Shown here in pieces: positions 5,735 to 9,542 of a DNA stretch of 9,542 nucleotides; position 1 is the stretch's first letter; the number at the start of each line of letters is the position of its first letter. Location: NCBI GenBank assembly GCA_034211115.1, contig JAXHTH010000248.1, positions 1 to 9,542 of the forward strand, written 5' to 3'. The notes beneath the pieces were generated by a model. It was given only the letters and a program-made list of their open reading frames with translations, searched no databases and had not been told where the DNA came from. This DNA comes from JAXHTH01 sp034211115 (GTDB lineage Bacteria > Planctomycetota > Phycisphaerae > Phycisphaerales > SM1A02). Both the position numbers and the translations under genes were made by a program.

Positions 5735-6778
5735 ATGGCGCGCTCCGGCCTGCAAACCGATCTGCAGCTTTACCTGAAGCAGATCAACGAGGTTCCGCTG
5801 CTCACGGCGGAAGAGGAGAAGGACCTTGGCTGGCGCGTCATCAACGACAACGATCACGGCGCCAAGGAGCGGATGATCAAGGCGAACCTCCGCCTCGTCG
5901 TCTCCATCAGCAAGAACTACGTGCATCGCGGCCTGCCCCTGGCCGACCTCATCGAGGAGGGCAACATCGGCCTCATCCGCGCGGTCGAGGGGTTCGACCC
6001 CGCCCAGGGCGCGCGCTTCTCCACCTACGCCTCCTGGTGGATCAAGCAGGCGATCAAGCGCACGCTGATCAACGCGGTGCAGCCGATTCACATCCCCGCC
6101 TACATGGTCGAGCTCATCGCGCGGTGGAAGGAGGCGTTCCGCCGGCTCGAGGACGAGCTGAAGCGCCCGCCCACCACGCAGGAGCTGGCCAAGGCGATGG
6201 AGGTCCCGCCCAAGAAGCTGCTCATCATCCGCCGGGCGATGAAGGCCTTTCACTCCCCGCCGCAGGGGCCGGTGAGCGAGGACGGCGAAACCATCGACTT
6301 CGCCGACCTGTTCGTCGATTCCCGGCAGGATCGGCCCGAGGAGATGCTCGCGCGCAGCGAGGAGTTCCAGACCATCCTCAAGCTGCTGGATGCGATCGAT
6401 GAGCGCGATGCACGCGTGCTCAAGCTTCGCTTCGGTCTGGAGGGGCAGGAGCCGCTGACGCTCAAGCAGATCGGCGAGGAGGTCGGCCTCACCCGCGAAC
6501 GCGTGCGGCAGATCGAGGTCGACGCCCTCCGCCGCCTGCAGAGCCATCTCATGGATGATCGTCCGATGCGATTCATGAACCGCAACGGCCGGTCCCCGGA
6601 GCCCCCGGAGCCCCCGGAAGGGGAGAATCGTTCGAAGGAGCAGCGGGGCGCGGAAGCCGCCGAGTCGCTGGATGCCGGCGAACCGCCCGTCCCGCCGGAG
6701 CTGCCGGAGATCGAGGCGCCGTTGAAGGCGGAGGATGAGCGGGCACGTCAATCCGGCCGGCGCGGTGACAAGGACTGA
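5735..6778 (+). CDS. RNA polymerase sigma-70 family factor with long C-terminal tail
   Basis: A 347-residue sigma-70 factor. Region 1.2 is at about 9-41 (LQLYLKQINEVPLLTAEEE). Region 2 is at about 43-124, with NLRLVVSISKNY, LIEEGNIGLIRAVEGFD (core binding) and FSTYASWWIKQAIKR (-10 recognition and melting). Region 3 is at about 127-200, with the acidic DGETIDFADLF finger-like stretch near 183-193. Region 4 is at about 215-272, with the helix-turn-helix LTLKQIGEEVGLTRERVRQIE contacting the -35. Region 1.1 is missing, so it is RpoD-like but closer to a group 2 factor or a short primary sigma. Residues 275-347 form a Pro/Glu-rich low-complexity tail (PEPPEPPEGE), which is unusual after region 4. 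GAAGG lies 6 bases before the ATG. Whether it is the housekeeping or an alternative sigma cannot be decided here. Confidence 0.95.
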   Translation: MARSGLQTDLQLYLKQINEVPLLTAEEEKDLGWRVINDNDHGAKERMIKANLRLVVSISKNYVHRGLPLADLIEEGNIGLIRAVEGFDPAQGARFSTYASWWIKQAIKRTLINAVQPIHIPAYMVELIARWKEAFRRLEDELKRPPTTQELAKAMEVPPKKLLIIRRAMKAFHSPPQGPVSEDGETIDFADLFVDSRQDRPEEMLARSEEFQTILKLLDAIDERDARVLKLRFGLEGQEPLTLKQIGEEVGLTRERVRQIEVDALRRLQSHLMDDRPMRFMNRNGRSPEPPEPPEGENRSKEQRGAEAAESLDAGEPPVPPELPEIEAPLKAEDERARQSGRRGDKD

Positions 6779-6826
6779 GGCGGCCCCGCGCGGCGCGCCG
6801 ATCGTCGTCCCCGATTTCGCCCGCGA

Positions 6827-7864
6827 CTACCTTCCCAGCCGATCCTTCAGCCAGGCGATGAAACCATCGGCGCGCTGCTGATCGTGCCAGTCCGCCAGCT
6901 TCTCGCGATGCGTGGCGCCTTCTTCATCGGTCCGGATCAGGCGCGGCGCGTAGGTATAACTCGTTCCCCCCTTGGAGGATCGGTGGATGATCTCCTCGAC
7001 GTCCAGCTCCGTCACCGCGTCGAAGGGCACGATGATGTCAACCTTCCTCCCGAAGGTCTGGGGCAGGGAGAGCGTGCGCGAATCCTCATCGATCACGAGA
7101 TCCTTGGCGCCGCTGCCCACGAGGAAGGTGCGCCAGAAGTAGACCACGATCGCGGGGATGAGGACGACGCCCCATACCGTCCAGATCACCCACGGAGGCG
7201 GGTCCATCCCCGTGCCGAACCCGACGATGAAGATGCTGATGAAGGAGAGGCCCAGGGCGGTGGCCCCGGCCGTGGTGAGCGGTGAGAAGCGCGGCAGGCG
7301 GGCGTGGGTGATCCCCCCGCGCTGCACGAGCGGCACGCCCCCCGCCGGCGGCCGCGTCATGCGCCGGCGGATCGAGCCGCCCACCATCGCCAGCAGCCAG
7401 AGGCCGACGAGGTTGAACGGCGTGAGGAACAGGATCAGGAACATCTCCATCCCGCCCACACCGGTTTCCAGCACCGCATCGGACGGATCGCGGGGGTTGT
7501 AGTGCACCGTCACCTCCGAATCGACCGGGTAGCGTTGCGCAACCGATTCGGCGTATGAGCGGTCGGAGCTGCCCATCGCGCCGTAGCGGTAGGTGTCGCT
7601 GGCATAGGTTCGGCCGTCCACGTCGTAGCGGAAGGAGATCTCCGCCCGGTAGGTGGTGGAGGAGTGGCCGTCGCTGTCGGTGGAGGTTTCGCTCGTGATC
7701 TCCGCGCCGGAGACGAGACCGGTGGTGGTGGGAAACGACTCGGCCCGGCTCTGGCGGTAGATGGTGTGGGCGATGAAGCCGTCGAAGACGCCGGTGAGGC
7801 CGCACCAGAAGAGGGCGAAGAAGAGGAGGAATCCCAGAGCGCTCCGCTTGCGGGTTTTCGCCAT
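6827..7864 (-). CDS. DUF3592-type membrane protein
   Basis: A 345-residue protein. Helix 1 is at about 9-33 (GFLLFFALFWCGLTGVFDGF). An extracytoplasmic beta domain at about 40-130 has the DUF3592 pattern: TTTGLVSGAEI, then YRAEISFRYDVDGRTYASD, then a YPVDSEVTVHYNPRDPSDAVLE ending. Three more helices lie near 136-158, 195-217 and 224-246. A soluble C-terminal part (about 250-345) has VPFDAVTELDVEEI and a probable beta sandwich. The biochemical role of DUF3592 is unknown. ATG 7864 is chosen because GGAGA (7877-7873) lies 8 bases before it. ATG 7879 and a GTG at 8014 are in frame, but the latter reads through a repeat element. The gene is convergent with the sigma gene (48-base spacer) and downstream of gcvT on the same strand, but has its own promoter-like motif. 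Confidence 0.87.
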   Translation of the reverse strand: MAKTRKRSALGFLLFFALFWCGLTGVFDGFIAHTIYRQSRAESFPTTTGLVSGAEITSETSTDSDGHSSTTYRAEISFRYDVDGRTYASDTYRYGAMGSSDRSYAESVAQRYPVDSEVTVHYNPRDPSDAVLETGVGGMEMFLILFLTPFNLVGLWLLAMVGGSIRRRMTRPPAGGVPLVQRGGITHARLPRFSPLTTAGATALGLSFISIFIVGFGTGMDPPPWVIWTVWGVVLIPAIVVYFWRTFLVGSGAKDLVIDEDSRTLSLPQTFGRKVDIIVPFDAVTELDVEEIIHRSSKGGTSYTYAPRLIRTDEEGATHREKLADWHDQQRADGFIAWLKDRLGR

Positions 7865-7891
7865 CGACCGCGTCTCCATCGCCCCGATGGC

Positions 7892-7905
7892 GATTGTACG
7901 TGATC
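7892..7905 (-). promoter_or_regulatory. Promoter-like motif before the DUF3592 gene
   Basis: The minus strand reads GATCACGTACAATC, almost identical to the motif before the UVR gene. TACAAT (7898-7893) would place the transcript start near 7886, leaving a leader of about 22 bases that includes the GGAGA ribosome binding site of ATG 7864. A weak ATGACG (-35-like, 7923-7918) lies 19 bases upstream. Confidence 0.45.
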
Positions 7906-7930
7906 GCAGCGATCCTGCGTCATCGAACAG

Positions 7931-8014
7931 GTGGGACGGGCGTCTCGCCCGTCCGGCGCATCTCCGGACGCATTTGAAGTCACCGGCGACGCCCGGCCGA
8001 GACGGCCGTGCCAC
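7931..8014. repeat. REPIN-like inverted pair of hairpins
   Basis: Left copy (7931-7954, +): GTG, then a perfect 9-bp stem (GGACGGGCG/CGCCCGTCC) with TCT loop. Right copy (8014-7991, read on -): GTGGCACGGCC GTCTCGG, with a 6-bp stem, one mismatch and two more pairs around the same TCT loop. The copies match at 19 of 24 positions. The central stem pair is G-C in one and C-G in the other, so pairing is kept. They face outward, GTGG...CCAC, with a 36-base spacer, the layout of REP doublets moved by RAYT enzymes. The spacer start can form a further 6-bp stem (GTCCGG 7951-7956 with CCGGAC 7964-7969). The pair fills the gcvT to DUF3592 spacer and may also end gcvT transcripts. Confidence 0.6.
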
Positions 8015-8029
8015 CGTCAGAGGGAGGGC

Positions 8030-9184
8030 TTATCCGCGCTTGTAGAACGGCAGGGGGATGATCTGCGCATCGACGGCCTGCCGTCCCAGATCGACCTGCA
8101 CAGTCCTGCCTTCCTCGGCGTGGTCGGCCTGCACGTAGGCCATGGCGATGGACTTTTCGAGCGTGGGGCTGAGGCAGCCGCTGGTGACGAAGCCGATCTC
8201 GCTGCCGTCGGCGAGGATCTTCATGTCCTGGCGCGCGGCGCGCTTCGAATCAAGGTGCAGCCCCACCAGCTTGCGCTGCGGGTTCTGCGCGATCTTCTGA
8301 AGCGCATCCTGGCCGATGAATCGTCCCACCTCCGGCGGGCTCTTCTCCGGGTCCTCGCTCTTGTCGAGCTTGATGGCGAACATGAGGCCCGCGGAGACGG
8401 GATCGAGTTCCTCGGTGATCTCGTGGCCGTAGAGGGCCATCGCCGCCTCGAGGCGCAGGCTGTCGCGCGCCCCCAGCCCCGCGGGCTTGAGGACGTCATC
8501 GACCGCGGTGAGATCCTTCATCAGCGTCTTGATGGCCATCCGGGAGACCATGTTGTCGGTGCGGAAGATGATCTCCACGCCGTCCTCGCCCGTGTAGCCG
8601 GTGCGGGCGATCATCACCTTCAGCCCCAGCACGTTGATCTGCGCGAAGCGGAAGCGTTTGAGCTCGGGAAGCTGGTTGTCGTACTTTCCGATGACCTCGA
8701 AGACGCGGGGGCCCTGGACGGCGATCATGGCCGAGTTGAGCGTGATGTCCTCGAACTTGAAGACGAGATCGCCCCTGACCTCCTCGAAGTGCCGCACGAG
8801 CTTCTCGCGGTTCGCCGCGTTGCACACCATGATGTAGTCGCCCTCGGCGATGCGGTAGACGAGCACGTCATCGCGCGCGCCGCCGCGCTCGTTGCAGACG
8901 ATCGAGTAGCGGGCCTGCCCGTCCTTCATCCCCCAGATCTGGCGGGTGCAGACGCGGTCGAGGAAGGCCCGGGCATCGCGGCCGGTGAAGGTGAAGCGGC
9001 CCATGTGGGAGACGTCGAAGATGCCGCCGGAGGTTCGGACCTGCCTGTGCTCCTCGATGATCGAGCCGTAGTGCAGGGGCATCTCCCAGCCGGCGAAATC
9101 CACCATCTTCGCACCGCGATCGAGGTGGAACTGGTGGAAGGCCGTGCGCTTCAGAGAAGTGGACTCGGTTGTCGTGTTGCTCAT
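8030..9184 (-). CDS. gcvT: Aminomethyltransferase, glycine cleavage system T protein
   Basis: A 384-residue protein, close to the usual 360-375. It transfers the methylene group from aminomethyl-lipoyl-GcvH to tetrahydrofolate and releases ammonia. Family landmarks run in order: FAGWEMPLHYGSIIEEH (30-46), GIFDVSHMGRF (54-64), YSIVCNERGGARDDVLVYR (93-111) with the catalytic Asp within the 105-106 pair, AVQGPRVFEVI (155-165), GYTGEDGVE (196-204), GARDSLRLEAAMALYGHEI (about 238-256), and SGCLSPTLEKSIAMAY near the C-terminus. ATG 9184 is preferred because it starts just before the conserved LKRTAFHQFH region; an in-frame GTG at 9220 would add only 12 unconserved residues. No nearby Shine-Dalgarno sequence is seen. 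No gcvH or gcvP is adjacent, and no glycine-riboswitch pattern was recognised upstream. The gene ends 15 bases from the REPIN-like repeat. Confidence 0.96.
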   Translation of the reverse strand: MSNTTTESTSLKRTAFHQFHLDRGAKMVDFAGWEMPLHYGSIIEEHRQVRTSGGIFDVSHMGRFTFTGRDARAFLDRVCTRQIWGMKDGQARYSIVCNERGGARDDVLVYRIAEGDYIMVCNAANREKLVRHFEEVRGDLVFKFEDITLNSAMIAVQGPRVFEVIGKYDNQLPELKRFRFAQINVLGLKVMIARTGYTGEDGVEIIFRTDNMVSRMAIKTLMKDLTAVDDVLKPAGLGARDSLRLEAAMALYGHEITEELDPVSAGLMFAIKLDKSEDPEKSPPEVGRFIGQDALQKIAQNPQRKLVGLHLDSKRAARQDMKILADGSEIGFVTSGCLSPTLEKSIAMAYVQADHAEEGRTVQVDLGRQAVDAQIIPLPFYKRG

Positions 9185-9333
9185 GTCTGAAGGGTATCGC
9201 TTCGCCTCCGCCGTCGCCACCGCGCGGGAAGGTCCGGTCCGCGGCTGCTTCGCCTTCGCCCGGGGCTGGATCGAGGGGGCTGCATGGATCTCGGGGTTCG
9301 CGGCCGCCGATTCGGACGTGCATGGCCCGCCCA

Positions 9334-9434
9334 GCTTCGCGGTCCGGGATGACCGGGCGGTTCGGGGCCCGCCGCGCGGGTCCCGGTTTGCCCGCCCACG
9401 GGCCGGATTGGATCGTCATCCCTGCGAACGAAGC
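9334..9434. repeat. Inverted repeat of the GTCATCCC...GAAGC type
   Basis: GTCATCCC-N7-GAAGC occurs on the minus strand (9353-9334) and on the plus strand (9415-9434). The arms face each other with GTCAT innermost and 61 bases between them. They match at 15 of 20 positions. The divergence is confined to the 7-base middle, as expected for two copies of a dispersed element. The gap holds a small hairpin (GCCCG/CGGGC). Confidence 0.5.
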
Positions 9435-9440
9435 GGTCCG

Positions 9441-9458
9441 GCGCCGGCTCACCGGCGC
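9441..9458 (+). promoter_or_regulatory. Perfect hairpin in the leader of the last gene
   Basis: GCGCCGG-CTCA-CCGGCGC is a perfect 7-bp GC stem with a 4-base loop. It ends 8 bases before the GGAG ribosome binding site (9467-9470) of the gene at 9477. It could affect translation or mRNA stability, or belong to the adjacent repeat region. Confidence 0.4.
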
Positions 9459-9476
9459 GATGTCCGGGAGAGAAGT

Positions 9477-9542
9477 ATGCGCGGCAAGCAACTGGTTCTG
9501 CGTGCGCTGGCGGTCGCGGTCGCCCTGACGGCGGCGTTGGTC
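9477..9542 (+). CDS. N-terminus of an exported protein (cut by window end)
   Basis: Only 22 codons are visible: ATG, then basic RGK and R8, then a hydrophobic Ala/Leu/Val stretch (LALAV AVALT AALV pattern after residue 9). This looks like the start of a signal peptide, so the product is probably exported or membrane-anchored. GGAG at 9467-9470 lies 6 bases before the ATG, a good ribosome binding site that supports this start. The gene diverges from gcvT. Nothing can be said of its function. Confidence 0.7.
   Translation, partial: MRGKQLVLRALAVAVALTAALV

Larger units (their letters stand above)
9185..9476. other. Gene-free divergent spacer with repeats
   Basis: This 292-base spacer lies between gcvT and the last gene. 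No coding region is supported. It holds a second inverted repeat (9334-9434), a perfect hairpin (9441-9458) and, on the minus strand, frames giving peptides such as SFAGMTI and PVIPDREA. I recall such peptides as translation products of dispersed intergenic repeats (not checked). Promoters for both genes should lie here, but none is clear. Confidence 0.55.

Noticed and set aside
6779..6826. Intrinsic terminator between the sigma and DUF3592 genes
   Set aside because: It is GC-rich with a short palindrome (CGGCGCGCCG, 6791-6800) but has no T-tract and no stable stem-loop of terminator shape.
7865..8014. N-terminal extension of the DUF3592 protein to the GTG at 8014
   Set aside because: It would translate through the REPIN-like repeat and the promoter motif; the internal ATG 7864 has a ribosome binding site and a clean membrane-protein N-terminus.
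7931..9190. 419-codon plus-strand ORF opposite gcvT
   Set aside because: GcvT motifs on the minus strand are clear, and this frame starts inside the repeat element.
9185..9476. Glycine riboswitch upstream of gcvT
   Set aside because: The conserved glycine-aptamer core sequences were not recognisable on the minus strand, and the gap is explained by repeats and GC-rich hairpins.

Overview
The window is GC-rich (about two thirds G+C by eye) with long antisense shadow frames. It most resembles a planctomycete, possibly of the Phycisphaerae type. The hints are an ExbB/ExbD/ExbD/TPR cluster, a stand-alone UVR-motif protein, a region-1.1-less sigma-70 factor, several genes without Shine-Dalgarno sequences, and much short intergenic repeat DNA. 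The taxonomic guess is an inference from gene style, not from a marker gene.

Layout. Positions 2-4468 (+) hold a probable operon: the 3' part of an ExbB/TolQ-type proton-channel protein, two different ExbD/TolR-type proteins, and an 882-residue exported TPR protein. The last three genes are 3-4 bases apart. The exbB-exbD spacer (719-816) is almost wholly filled by an octanucleotide array followed directly by a heptanucleotide array. The TPR gene converges on a minus-strand gene for a UVR-motif protein (4658-5413), and the spacer between them carries inverted heptad repeats.

A 321-base divergent spacer (5414-5734) holds a promoter-like element for the UVR gene, a 17-bp palindrome and a 34-codon small ORF with a strong ribosome binding site. 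It leads into a sigma-70 family factor (5735-6778, +) that has an unusual 73-residue Pro/Glu-rich tail. Convergent to it is a DUF3592 membrane protein (6827-7864, -). An 84-bp inverted pair of covarying hairpins resembling a REPIN (7931-8014) then separates that gene from gcvT (8030-9184, -). A 292-base gene-free spacer with a second inverted repeat leads to the first 22 codons of an exported protein that runs off the window (9477 onward, +).

Functionally, the first cluster looks like an inner-membrane proton-driven motor coupled to a periplasmic TPR protein instead of TonB. It is the best candidate in the window for an under-described system. GcvT belongs to glycine cleavage, but no gcvH or gcvP is present here. 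The other genes are single transcription units with no obvious link to each other, apart from a near-identical promoter-like motif, GATCA(A)CGTACAATC, upstream of both the UVR gene and the DUF3592 gene.
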